Below the pieces are notes generated by a model. That model was not told the DNA's origin, did no database searches, and worked only from the letters and a program-made list of their open reading frames with translations. Position numbers and translations under genes: made by a program. Of a stretch of 64,000 bases of DNA, positions 12,030-25,600 are shown piece by piece (position 1 is the stretch's first letter; each line of letters opens with the position of its first letter). The stretch is from Adiantum capillus-veneris (Eukaryota > Streptophyta > Polypodiopsida > Polypodiales > Pteridaceae): the NCBI GenBank assembly GCA_014529385.2, contig CM043952.1, forward strand, positions 57,372,619 through 57,436,618, written 5' to 3'.

Positions 12030-13140
12030 CTAATGATCAACATAGAAGTAAAATAATTTTCCCAATAAGTAGTGTTTGAACTTTGTGGCACTGAAAACTA
12101 TTCCTAGTGCTTCTTGCTCTATAGTGGAATATCCTTGTTTAGTTGAACTGAATCGGTGATCGGTGAAGTAGACTGGATAGTCCATCTTCCCATCAAGCTG
12201 GGCTAGCCCCCATCTCCATTTAGACGCATCTACATGCACATGGAAAATTACATTCGAGTGTGGTTGTTTACGAAGGACTGGCTTCTTGTTGATCGCCTCT
12301 TTCAAGCTTTGGAAACTCTATTCACATTCCTGGGTCCAAATGGACTTCTTCCTCTTCTAAGTTAACTCATACAGAGGAATTGCCTTAGATGCAAACATAT
12401 GGATAAATCTTTGATAAAAGTTAACATGTCACTAGAAAGAGCTCAATTTAGATACATTTGTTGGTGATCTAGCTTGTTAAACACACTTAACCTTATCATT
12501 AGTCATCTCAATACCATGCCTAGAGACAATATGTCCTAGAAGCTGACCTTTTCATACCATGAATATTGATTTAAAGGGGTTCAAGAGAATCCTCTTCTCT
12601 TTGCATCACTCAAAAACCATTTCCAGAAAGTGTATATGCATTTCCTCAGTAGAGAAGATAGTGAAATCATCCATAAATATCGTCAGGAACTTGTGCAAGA
12701 ACTCATTGAATATTTCCATCATACACCTCTAGAAGGTTGCTAGATCACTACAAAGTTCAAATGGAATGACCAAGTACATGAATACTCCCCATTCAATGAT
12801 GAACGTCATTCTTGCTCGATCTTTTGGTGTGATTTTTAGCTAATTGTAGACATTGTAACCATCCATAAACTATACATCTCATGGTCAGCAATCTTGTTTA
12901 GCAGCATATTGGTAAATGGAAGTGGAAAGGGGTCTTTGATAGTATGAGCATTAAGCTTCCTATAATCCACACATACTCTTAACATTCCATTTTCTTTGAA
13001 ACCACTACAATTTGGAATAGCTAGTCACTATTTGCAACCTCAGTAATGAACCCTACCTTCAAAAGATTGCCAATCTCCTCCTTGACCTTCTTAACATATT
13101 TGGGTTTAATTCGATACCTTTGTAGTTTCACTGGTCTGGC
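12030..13140 (-). pseudogene. Ty3 reverse transcriptase and RNase H of the outer element (broken)
   Basis: Minus-strand fragments near 12900-12600 read MDGYNVYNQLKITPKDR, EWGVFMYLVIPFELC and FMDDFTIF, the order and wording of Tat/Athila-type RT (the DD pair lies near 12670). RNase H follows at 12305-12030 with VHVDASKWRWGLAQL, EQEALGIVFSATKFKHYLLG and YVDH supplying the D, E and D positions. RT and RNase H are separated by frameshifts and stops. This is the evidence for placing the element outside the chromodomain lineage. Confidence 0.75.
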
Positions 13141-13466
13141 ATCGATTTTCAGTGGTATCCGTTGCTAACACACTTCTGGACCGACTCCTTTCAAATCAGT
13201 GTGTTCCATGCAAATACAACCTTGTATTTTTAAACAAAGCTCTAGCCTTCTCTTTAATCTATGGCTTCATATGCTCATTCATCTTCACCATTTTGGGTTT
13301 CTCATCCATGCCGATATTACTCATATAGAAGTAACCAATTTGGACCTCGCCCTTTTCATTTGGCCAGTAATTCTCCTTCCTTTTGAGTAAGAATTTGTGC
13401 TACATATTCATTAAATGGATTGGCTAGCTCTACAAGTCCAGGTTCTATCTCTGTCCTTTCAGCTGT

Positions 13467-13657
13467 TGAAGAGTGCATGTGTGCGGATGCGTGCGTGCGT
13501 GGAGCGGTGTGCATGTGGGAAGGGGAGAAGAAGAGAGTAGACAGTGTGGGTGGAGCAAGACTCGACTAATGAGCTGCCCCTTATTCTTTGTATATGTACA
13601 CAAGAATAAGGTGTCAGTGGGCGAGCACCCATAATATGGGCGGTCAGGAAAGGCATG
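13467..13657 (-). repeat. 3' LTR of LARD-like element (incomplete)
   Basis: Begins TGAAGAGTGC and matches the right LTR to about 13657, where similarity stops before the expected ACTCCAACA end. Either the end was deleted or it has diverged. Confidence 0.7.
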
Positions 13658-15862
<2,205 letters not shown>

Positions 15863-16006
15863 ACACCCTTTGCACACACTTTTGGGAAATAGCCATGCTA
15901 CTTCTCTTCAATTTTGTGTGTGTATGTGTGTGTGTGTGTGCGCGCATCTCACTCACACACACACACACATAGACACTCTCTTTTCTCCTTCCCTTGCTTC
16001 AATGCC

Positions 16007-16125
<119 letters not shown>

Positions 16126-16225
16126 CAACACATATACCCTTTGCTTTAAGTTTCCCCCACAAGCTTTCAACAGTAGTGTCAAATTAGCTTTGCTAATGTT
16201 CCTTCAAGTACGCAACAATGATTAA

Positions 16226-16237
16226 GCTCTAATACCA
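16226..16237 (-). other. Primer-binding site of LARD-like element
   Basis: The minus strand reads TGGTATTAGAGC, matching the initiator-Met tRNA 3' end complement at 11 of 12 positions, and starts two bases from the LTR end at 16240. Confidence 0.75.
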
Positions 16238-16239
16238 GT

Positions 16240-16447
16240 TGAAGAGTGCGTGTGCGCAGATACTTGCGTGCACGAAGCGGTCTGTATGCAGGAATGGGAG
16301 AAGAAGAGAGTAGACAGTGTGGGTGGAGCAAGACTCGACTAATGAGCTGCCCCTTATTCTTTGTATATGTACACAAGAATAAGGTGTCAGTGGGCGGGTG
16401 TCCATAATCTGGCGATCGGGCAAGGCACATGCGCATATACTCCAACA
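16240..16447 (-). repeat. 5' LTR of LARD-like element
   Basis: A 208-bp LTR from TGAAGAGTGC to TCCAACA on the plus strand. It is the complete copy of the pair. Confidence 0.8.
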
Positions 16448-16668
16448 ACTGCTTGATCTAAAATCTCTGTATTTATCTAACTGGGCTCTGCTGTGTTGAT
16501 CATAAATCAAACTTTTCCTTATCTGACCGTTCTAGTGCACACCCATCCAACTGAATTGTGGCTTGGACTACCATGTGGTCAACCATCCGTACCCTGAATG
16601 GTGCTAATTTTAGATCTCGAATCCCCAATTTTTGTCTCAGATGCTCTTTGAGAATATTAACTCCAGCT

Positions 16669-18785
16669 CTACCATCCAGTATTACCCCTGATAACGGTTC
16701 CCGTTGTTCTGAGTTTGTAATGCACTTGAATTACTAGAACCTCATTTATGAATTTCACAGCTTTTGGTAATGTTTGTCTAATGTCATCCAGTGCCACCGT
16801 CATCTTTTGGATTCTATCACAAACCTTAACATATATCTCGTGTTGTTCATTACCAGAACTACAATTTGAACTGGATCCTCCACCTGGCTGTCTATACAGT
16901 TCCACTGAGGTGACTTCTTTTGTTTGGTAGATAGTTGATCTTGTGATGGATACTCTGATTGATCCTTCACAAGGTTAGTAGCTCTAGCCTCTGTCAAGTG
17001 TGATATGACTTGTCTTACCTCTTTAACCAGACTCTCAACCGCAACTATCATGGATTCGTCCAATCCAGTTGTTGTTTTCTCGACACCTAATTGCCTGAGC
17101 TGCTTCTCTTCCTGAGCCCTTTGAAGTTTGAGACTATAGTTTTTTAATTATCCTAGCATTCTGGCTGTTCTAACATCTTCTTTGCCAGGTTCTTTGTAAT
17201 ATTGGCCTTCAGCTCTTGTTGTTCTTGCCATTCATCAACTACTTTTCCTTTGCCTTTTGCCTTCCATGTGGCTCTCTGGGAGTCCCATTTCTTGGTTTTA
17301 GCAACCTGCTTCTTCTAAGGTTCTATTGGAATATCCTCAATTACTACACCTCTGCTTCTGGTCACTACCCAACTGACACTAACAGATCTACCTCTACCCT
17401 GGCCAGTACTCCCTTGGTATATGCCTATGCCACCTTCAACACTTCTGTTGGTCTCATTCTCCTTGAAGCCACTTGCTCCATCTACCTTCACTACTTCCAG
17501 ATTCGTCAATGCAATCATAGATAAGTCCTTCCACTTCTTGAAGTGATGAATCCTCATCCCAGAATTGTTCCACACATGCCCATAAGTTTTACAGTATGTG
17601 CACTGGTAACATTCATCTAACGTGTGCCAACTTTAGATCTTTCCTACTGAGGATCTCGTTTTGTCCATCTCTGCTATCTGTTTTGAAATTTCTTCTAGCT
17701 TCCTGTTCCACGACCCTTTCTTCTTGCGTTTACTTTCTTCATATGATTCACTATCAGATGAGCTGGAAGTTGTGTTGGAATCTGTCCCTTCGGACGATGT
17801 TTCCCTATCACTAGAATCTCTTCTCTTGTGGCTCCTTTCCTTTTTAGCTTGTTGTTCTAGTTTCGCTGCTCGTTGAACCAGATCATTGAATTTCTTCATG
17901 ATTGAAACTTCTTGTTCCCTTAGCTTCTTACTTCTAAAGCTGTTAAGGAACAAAATTCTCATTCTCTTTTCTGATGGGGGTTCTTGTAATTGTCTAGTAA
18001 GTTCCTTGTTCTCTTCCACGTAGCTTTTGTCTAACAATTTGCCTTGCTTTCTCTTGTCTAGCTCACACAAAATGTCTTCATCCCCTCTCTTGTCTGAGTA
18101 CTCTAGGCAAAATGCTTAAATCATCTTGCTGTACGACCTGATTTGGAACCTTGAATAATGGTAGTACCACTTTTTAGCTGCCTCCTTCAATGTTTAAGAA
18201 AAATACTCTCCCCATGCATCCTCATATATATCCTTCAACTCAGCATACTATTCAAACACCTGAATGTGCACGTTTGGTTCATCCTTCTTCCCCCCTTTGA
18301 AGATTCGAAAAGAAATCTTTAGATCAGTAGAACTTTCATGATGTTCTAGCTTTTTGAACTGGTTTCCTGTCCCTGGACAGTCTTTTACTGTAATGATTAT
18401 GTCTATTTTCCGCTTATTGTTGTCATCAATCCCAGTCACTATATCCATTTCAAGCTTCTTTGCTAGATTCTGTCTTGGAGATGTGTGATTTGTTTGCTGC
18501 CCTCACTTTCATCGGTATGTTTCATGCTTTTGTGATATCCATTGGATCGAGTTTGTCGGTCTGCTCTCTCTGCACGTCTCCTCCTATCGAGTGCTGAAAA
18601 TCCCGCAATTCATCAGTTGCCCATGGATCTGGAGTAACATCTATCTCATTCCTAGGTTCTCTCTCAGTAGCAGTGCCAGGCTTTAACTCCTCTTGTATAG
18701 TGTTGACATGATCCAGATCATCTAGGACTCTAGTCATTGGCATTCTACCACGTGAAACTCCTCTAGGTAGCATGGTTAATTTCAA
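16669..18785 (-). pseudogene. Ty3 gag of the outer element (broken)
   Basis: Minus-strand frames at 18785-18522, 18448-18248, 18070-17633, 17575-17315 and 17063-16669 together cover the gag region. The 18070-17633 piece is highly charged, with a Ser/Asp/Glu-rich stretch (SSSSDSESYEESKRKKK) and a helix-forming KKFNDLVQRAAKLEQQAKKER. Just after it a degraded zinc knuckle reads CTYCKTYGHVWNNS, with the last Cys lost. The protein would coat and package element RNA. Stops and frameshifts separate all pieces; the LARD-like element lies just downstream, toward the protease/RT side. Confidence 0.6.
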
Positions 18786-18859
18786 TTAGCTCTAACATCA
18801 ACTGGGAGATAGTTCGTCTGTCAAGAGCAACATAGCTTAAGCCATTGTGATTGCCAAAA

Positions 18860-19305
18860 TGGAATGAGCTAGCCACTTGTGACAGCTATTGTAGGTTGGT
18901 CACTAGAGTTAGTTCAAATCAGGCAAACAAAATCAAATAGAGATTTGAGATATATGAGAACAGACAAAGACTGAAATGAAGTAAGAGACTAGAACTAAAA
19001 TGGAAACTGGAACTGGAATATGTATTCAGATGAGTATAATTGGAGTACAACAGTGAGCCAAATTCTGCTTTGGGCTTAATGATAAAAGAGTATAAGAGTA
19101 CAAGAGCATAATGAGCTCCAAGAGAATAGAATCGATGATAGTGGTAAAAGGTAACCCACAAAATGAATAGTGGGTCCTATTTATAACTGTCAGACTAGGC
19201 CTCTAACTAACTGTCTCTTGTACAATTACTACAGTAATTGAGCACGATAATTACCAGTTCAGCCCCTAGTGAACTCTCCTCTAGAGACTATTCCCATCAT
19301 CTACA
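18860..19305 (-). repeat. 5' (right) LTR of outer Ty3 element
   Basis: A 446-bp uninterrupted LTR, TGGAATGAGC to ATCTACA on the plus strand. It supplies the empty-site reference that shows the copia element at 3739-9108 split the left LTR. It is followed by tccac, the near-match target-site duplication. Confidence 0.85.
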
Positions 19306-19443
19306 TCCACCATCGATTTGGGCATTGTTGTTGTAGATACGGTGGAATTTTAAGGGTTTGAGTTCACTCATGCACACAACTACTAATTGCATATTGGTTG
19401 AGCTTCTACATTGTAGAGCTAGCATCCATTAAGAGCTCCCTAG

Positions 19444-19444
<1 letters not shown>

Positions 19445-19506
<62 letters not shown>

Positions 19507-19517
19507 GTGTGTGGGGT

Positions 19518-19566
<49 letters not shown>
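19445..19566. repeat. (TG)n followed by a long G run
   Basis: About 30 TG units (19445-19505), a short mixed link, and then 49 consecutive G residues (19518-19566). Such a G run could form quadruplex structure and is also a place where assembly errors are common. Confidence 0.95.
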
Positions 19567-19568
<2 letters not shown>

Positions 19569-19934
19569 CCAGTGACTTAAGCACTTTTGGCTAAGCATCC
19601 CCAATAGTCTTTTGATATATGGCATCAACGCATGCACACACATTTGCTACCCAAGATTGGTTAGCTAATGTGTACTCTCCAAGGCTGGGTTTAGACAAGT
19701 TCACGCTAGAGTGCACGTCTCCAACATGGTAGATAATATTTAGCAAAAACGCTTGAGTGTGCTTCCGGACCCATGAGTCTTTAGGCTACACCCCCCTTCA
19801 AGCCATGAGACTAATCGACATCCTTTTCTACATGGGGATCAACAATGTGCATGTAAGCTGCATCTAGGGCCATCCGATGGGCAAGGGGATTAATTCAAGA
19901 TTTTAAATAATTTTCTTGGCCTTGGAAAGAAAAA

Positions 19935-20035
19935 AACGCCCAGGTGGGGCACTAGTGTGTTCAAACTCACCACCTCGAGCTCACTGATCCAATGTCTTGC
20001 CATTAATCTATCCGTCCATGAGTTGCCAGGTCTTG
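19935..20035 (-). mobile_element. Possible tRNA-derived SINE head
   Basis: The minus strand carries a box A-like TGGCAAGACATTGG (plus 19989-20002) and, about 20 bases on, a box B-like GAGTTTGAACACAC (plus 19955-19968), followed by ACTAGTGCCCCACC, wording common after box B in plant tRNA-related SINEs. No clear tail or target duplication was identified, and it does not fold obviously as a working tRNA. Confidence 0.3.
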
Positions 20036-20135
20036 TGTAAATGAAACATATAAAGAAAATGTTGGATTTTGACGTTCCTCTTTATCACACAAGGATCACA
20101 TCTGAATCACATATGGGTCACGTTTGAATCACACC

Positions 20136-20345
20136 CCATGTGTGGCTCACATGGCAGTCACAATGTGATTATAGGAAAATCACATTGTGATCACATCTAA
20201 TGATGATGTTGTGATCACAACTGAGCACATCCACGATCCCATGTGTGGCTTACATGGCGATCACAATGTGATTATAGCAAAATCACATTGTGATCACATC
20301 ATATGATGATCATGTTGTGATCACAACTGAGCACATCCGCGATCC
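20136..20345. repeat. Two-unit tandem repeat with internal palindromes
   Basis: Units of 103 bp (20136-20238) and about 107 bp (20239-20345) start ccatgtgtggct and end cacgatc/cgcgatcc. Each contains an inverted repeat, atcacaatgtgatt and aatcacattgtgat, around a short AT-rich loop, and further gatcac/gtgatc motifs. Confidence 0.85.
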
Positions 20346-20746
20346 AACGACATAGATGAGCATCGCTCGTGCCTTTTGACTTGGTCCATCGATCCCCACT
20401 GGGGAGGTCTGTGTCAATTAATCTTGAGCCCCCTTAAGCACACCTCTGCCGCTCTCGTGAAATGGGGACAACGCGATATACCTCCTTGGATAATAAATAT
20501 CGCAGGATGAAGCCATCGAATCAATCACATATGCACCGCACATGGATCTTGTGCCACATAAGGGTTTCTTGTCTCTAGCGTTGAGCCATTTCACAAAATC
20601 AAAAGGGAATATTAACAAAATACCCTTGTAATTTGTGGAAATTCCCAAAATACCCCTCAAATTTCAAAAATTCCCAATATACCCTGGTATCATTTTGGGA
20701 TGGATTTGCCCCAATTTTTGCATACTTTAATCTTTATGAGAATAAA

Positions 20747-21442
20747 TGTAATGGAATTTGCCTATTCAATTTGAGAGTAGCGGAATTTAATGAGAGTACT
20801 TTCAAGAAATGATTTTGTGAGCATAGCGGGTAGACATAATTGAAGATAGCAACATAATTATAGCAATTAGTTAACTTGGCATGGACAATACTTTTGCAAG
20901 AGAGAGAATTTAGAGAACATGACAACAGTTGAGGACCGGATTTATGTGGAGCCGGTCCCCCCTCCAATAGGCATTTGTATTATGATTTCTCCCATAAAGA
21001 GAGACTTGTTACAACACATTCTTTGTGTTCCTTGTGACCTAGGTGAAGCAATGAAGATGGAAAGCTTCATGCATCACCATCATAGCATAACCTAAACTTG
21101 AAGAAAGCTTTAACTATACCAAGCCTCAATCCCAAGACCTCAAACACCTTCGAAGGTGGAGAGAGCTAGCAGGGAATGAGGGTAGGGAAGAGGAAGAAGA
21201 AACATTTCATACGAGAAAGAGCTAGTTCCTCACTTATCATAACTCTTGTGGTAGCATACATAATAGCATAGTAATGAAGAAGAAATAGATGGCAAGCTCA
21301 AGCATTGAAGCATGGCTCTTGGATGGATTTGCACTCCATAGTCAAGAGTGTTGGTGTAGGCTCTCAACCTCTACTTGCTTGGAGAAGGAGAGGCAGCTCT
21401 TGCACTTTGCATAGTACACAATGAGAGTGTTTGTGAGTGTGT
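20747..21442 (-). repeat. 3' LTR of chromodomain Ty3 element, first piece
   Basis: Near-identical to 33720-34415. It ends in tgtgt, the left copy of the 5-bp duplication made by the nested copia insertion. Confidence 0.95.
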
Positions 21443-22159
21443 TGTTAAGTATGGAGCCTGATTTACCCTTGTAATTTTCTGTGGTAAAAGCGCACATTTG
21501 TAAGACCCCCATTATGAGGAGAAGCCATCGTGCGTGAAAGAAAATCACTCACCGAAACCAAAATTTTCACGGACAAGAATCAGGGGCAACTTTAAAGGCC
21601 TTGGGGGCGGAGGCCCCCGAGACTTTTTTTTTGCCGGAATATTCTTTTTCACCGGAATATTATGGCCGGACGGTGGCCGGAAAGTGGTCGGAAAGCAACC
21701 GGTCGGTTGGCCGGTGGTCGGTAGTCAATGGCCGATGGCCGGTGGCGGAAGTCAATGGCTGGTGGCCGGTGGTCGGAAGTCAATGGCTGGTGGCCGGTGG
21801 CCGAATTCAATGGCCGGTGGCCGAATTCAAAAGCGGACTTGTCTTCTCAAGGGCGGCCACACATGGGCGGATTGGAGGGTCCGATTTGGACTTATTCGCA
21901 CAAGGGCGGCTACACATGGCTGTCTCTCATAAGAGAGGGTAGCCCTTTTGGCCTATAAAAGGAGGCCATTTCTACACACATTTCATAGTGTGAAGTTGAT
22001 GCAACAAGGTGAGTGTGAGGTGGTGAGAGTGAAGCAAGGCGGGAGCTCCATTAAGGGTATAATCCCTTTGTAAACTACTTCTTGTTTTGAAGTACTAAAG
22101 CCATTGAGTGGATGCTTTCCCGTGGACGTAGCCCACATTGGGTGAACCACGTATATCGT

Positions 22160-22236
<77 letters not shown>

Positions 22237-22320
22237 CTATAATCTCGTGTATATAAATCTGCCTCTCTCCATTAATTAATCTACTCAATTATCTATTTAG
22301 CTACGTCTTATTTCCTAACA
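21443..22320 (+). repeat. 5' LTR of young copia element
   Basis: An 878-bp LTR. It contains a short GC-rich tandem array of ggccggtgg-type units (about 21660-21835), a TATA box, and a (CT)n tract near 22163-22233. It is longer than the 3' LTR because of extra array units, a longer CT tract and a 15-base segment before the TATA box. Confidence 0.95.
21954..21960 (+). promoter_or_regulatory. TATA box in 5' LTR of young copia element
   Basis: TATAAAA is present about 490 bases into the LTR and would place the start of element RNA near 21985. In the 3' LTR a small deletion removes the first T of this box (ccataaaagg near 26812). Confidence 0.6.
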
Positions 22321-22322
22321 AC

Positions 22323-22334
22323 TGGTATCAGAGC
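22323..22334 (+). other. Primer-binding site of young copia element
   Basis: TGGTATCAGAGC, the exact complement of the plant initiator-Met tRNA 3' end, begins two bases after the 5' LTR. Confidence 0.95.
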
Positions 22335-22393
22335 AAGGTTTGCTCGTAGCTAAATTATCTCAAGGAAAGGATTCCTTGAATTGAGTGGGAGTT

Positions 22394-22621
22394 ATGGCGG
22401 AGGAAGGGAAGCTCAAGATTGAGAAGTTCAACGGCAAAAAATACCAACATTGGAAGATGCAGATTGAAGACTATCTCTACCAGAAGGACCTCTATTTGCC
22501 ACTAGGCGGTCTTGCGAAGAAGCCCGCAACAATGGCAGATGAAGCATGGATTGTCCTTGATCGAAAGGCACTGGGAACAATCCGATTAAGCTTGGCATCA
22601 ACGGTGGCCTTTCGGAGATGA
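22394..22621 (+). pseudogene. Gag N-terminal part of young copia element
   Basis: The ATG at 22394 opens MAEEGKLKIEKFNGKKYQHWK, a typical copia Gag start with the conserved FNGxxYxxWK segment. The frame ends in TGA at 22619-22621, four bases overlapping the ATG that opens the next frame (ATGA at 22618-22621). In related copia elements Gag runs straight on into the sequence of the second frame (SEMKTTKDLMKSL), so the join looks like a one- or two-base loss just before 22618 and not a designed overlap. The product alone would be a truncated Gag of 75 residues. Confidence 0.85.
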
Positions 22622-25600
22622 AGACCACGAAGGACTTGATGAAGTCACTTGACGACTTCTACGAGAAACCATCGGCATCCGATAAGGTATTTCTTATGAA
22701 GCGCTTGTTCATGATCAATCTAAAGATGGTAGAGAATGGTTCAGTTGCAGAACACCTAAATGACTTTAACACAAACATAAGTCAACTTCGATCAGTGAAA
22801 ATCAATTTCGATGACGAAGTGCGAGCTCTCCTTATACTATCATCTCTACCGGATAGTTGGGACAGCCTTGTGATGGCTGTAAGTAATTCTATCTCTGGCA
22901 CAAATACTCTTAAGTTTGATGATGTTGTGGGTGTTCTCCTAAGCGAGGAAATGAGAAGGAGAAGCACAGGAGAATCATCAAGTGCTGCACTATCAGTGGA
23001 AACAAGAGGAAGGCTTAAGGAGAGGTTCAAAAACCAAAAGGGTCGTGATCGCTCAAGGCGGAGCAAGTCACGCACAAAGCCAGTTCTTGAATGTTGGAAC
23101 TGCAGCAAGAAGGGCCACCTCAAGAAGGATTGCTGGTCCAAGAAGAAGAAGGAGACAGAGTCTCAAAACAACAAGCCAACATCGGAGGCCAATGTGGCAG
23201 GTAAAGTAGAGCAAGATGCTCTAATTCTCTCATTAGACAATGTGTCTAATTCCTGGATAGTAGATTCCGGGGCTTCATTCCATGCGACACCACACAAGCA
23301 ACATTTCCAAGACTACACCAAAGGTAATTTTGGGTATGTATACTTGGGAGATGATGAAGCTTGTGAGATTGTCGGCAAAGGTACAGTTTCTATCAAAACT
23401 GCTAACGAAAATGAATGGAAGCTTAAAGATGTTAGGCATGTTCCTTCTCTTCGCAAAAATTTGATCTCTACAGGACAATTGGACGATGAAGGTCACAACA
23501 TTGCATTCGGAAACAAATGGTGGAAGATCTCAAAGGGATCTTTGGTGGTTGCCAAGGGTGAAAAAGTCGGTACACTTTACTTGTGTACTGTTAGCACGCA
23601 ACCTTCAGCTTGTGCAACAATTACAGAAGTTGACAATGCGGTGTGGCACTACCGACTTGGGCACATGAGTGCCAAAGGAATGCAAATCCTTCAAACAAAG
23701 AACCTTCTACCAGGTTTGAAAGAAGTGGACTTAGAGTTCTGTGAAGATTGTGTTTATGGTAAACAAAACAGGGTAAAATTTCAAAAATCAGGAAATGAAA
23801 GAAAAAATAAAAAACTTGAGTTGGTTCATTCTGATGTTTGGGGTCCTGCAAGTACACCATCACTTGGTGGCTCATTGTACTATGTAACATTCATAGACGA
23901 TGCAACTAGAAAAACATGGGTTTATGTCATGAAGAATAAATCCGATGTATTTTCCATATTTCAAAGGTGGAAAGCCTTTGTGGAGAATGAAACAGGTACC
24001 AAGGTTAAATGCCTCAGATCCGACAATGGAGGCGAATATTGCAGCCAAGCTTTTGAAAGCTTTTGTGCTAGCAATGGCGTTCGGAGGCAAAGGACAACCC
24101 CAAGGACACCTCAACAAAATGGGATTTTGGAAAGGATGAACAGGACAATCATGGAACGAGCACGAAGCATGCGGCTACATGCAGGCCTACCGCTTGAGCT
24201 TTGGGCGGAAGCTGTAAGTACGTCTGTGTACTTAATCAATCGGTCACCCTCAACGGCATTGGATGGGGGAGTTCCAGAAGAGGCATGGACAGGTAAACCA
24301 GTGAATTATGCATTTCTCAAAGTGTTTGGGTGTGAGGCTTTCATGCACATAGATAGAAGCCTAAGATCAAAGTTAGATGCAAAGTCCAAAAAGTGTTTCT
24401 TCATTGGCTATGGAGAAGGAGACTTTGGGTATCGCCTATGGAATCCTGAAGATGGTAAAATCTTAAGGAGTAGGGATGTAATTTTTAACGAAAAAAATAT
24501 GTACAAAGATTACTTGGAAAGAAAACAAACAATAGAAACAGGTGATGAGTACATGGAGCTTGAGGACGGTGAAGACTCAAGGACTGCAAACGGTGACAAT
24601 GTGCAACAACGTCAACCAAATGAGGAGCCTCAACCTATTCCCCGAAGATCTACAAGAGCAAGTAGACCTCCAGAAAGGTTTGTTCCTTCCTTCAACCATC
24701 TCTTGATCTCAGATTCTGGAGAGCCGGAATCATATGAAGAAGCTATGCAACATGAATCCAAAGAAGAATGGACGAAGAGCATGCAAGTGGAGATGGACTC
24801 ACTACATCGCAACCAAACATGGGAGTTGGTTGAGTTGCCTAAAGGTAAGCGGGCACTTCAAAACAAATGGGTGTACAAGCTAAAGGAAGAAGAAGGTGGG
24901 AAGAAAAGGTACAAATCTAGGCTTGTGGTAAAAGGTTTTTCTCAAAAGAAAGGTATTGACTTCAATGAAATATTTTCTCCTGTTGTAAAAATGAACTCAA
25001 TTAGGCTTGTCTTAAGCCTTGTGGCTGCTCATGATCTAAATCTCGAGCAAATGGATGTAAATACGGCATTCCCTCACGGTGACTTAGAGGAGGAAATCTA
25101 CATGCTTCAACCAAAGGGGTATGAAGTAAAAGGTAAGGAGAAAATGGTTTGTAGATTAAAGAAGAGCTTGTATGGTTTAAAGCAAGCATCAAGACAATGG
25201 TACTTGAAGTTTGATCGATGGATGTTGGATCATGGATTCACAAGATGCAACTCGGATCACTGTGTCTACACGGAGAATTTGGGAGATGGGAAATTCATCA
25301 TCCTAATGTTGTATGTTGATGACATGTTGATTGCAAGTGCTAACATGCAGGACATCAAAGACCTAAAAGAGGAGGTGTCCAAATCTTTTTCAATGAAAGA
25401 TTTAGGTGCTGCAAAGAGGATACTTGGTATGAAAATATCAAGGGACAGGACGAAGAAGACAATAAAGCTATCTCAAGAAGATTACATCAAGAAGGTACTA
25501 GAAAGGTTTGCAATGCAAAATGCAAAACCAGTTTCTACACCTTTGGTTGGTCATTTTAAACTAACGAAGGATATGTGTCCAAAGACACAAGAGGAGATAG

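Larger units (their letters stand above)
19306..20746. other. Intergenic region between two nested transposon blocks
   Basis: No protein-coding gene is visible. It holds a TG/poly-G tract, a possible SINE, a palindromic tandem repeat (listed separately) and, near 20620-20700, short degenerate repeats of the aaatacccc type. Confidence 0.5.

Noticed and set aside
19935-20035. Functional tRNA gene
   Set aside because: The A and B boxes are degenerate and I could not form a cloverleaf with a proper anticodon stem; a SINE remnant fits better.
21534-21958. GC-rich open frames with Trp/Gly repeats in the copia LTR
   Set aside because: Read from the ggccggtgg array in both LTRs; no codon support, and reading frames overlap each other.
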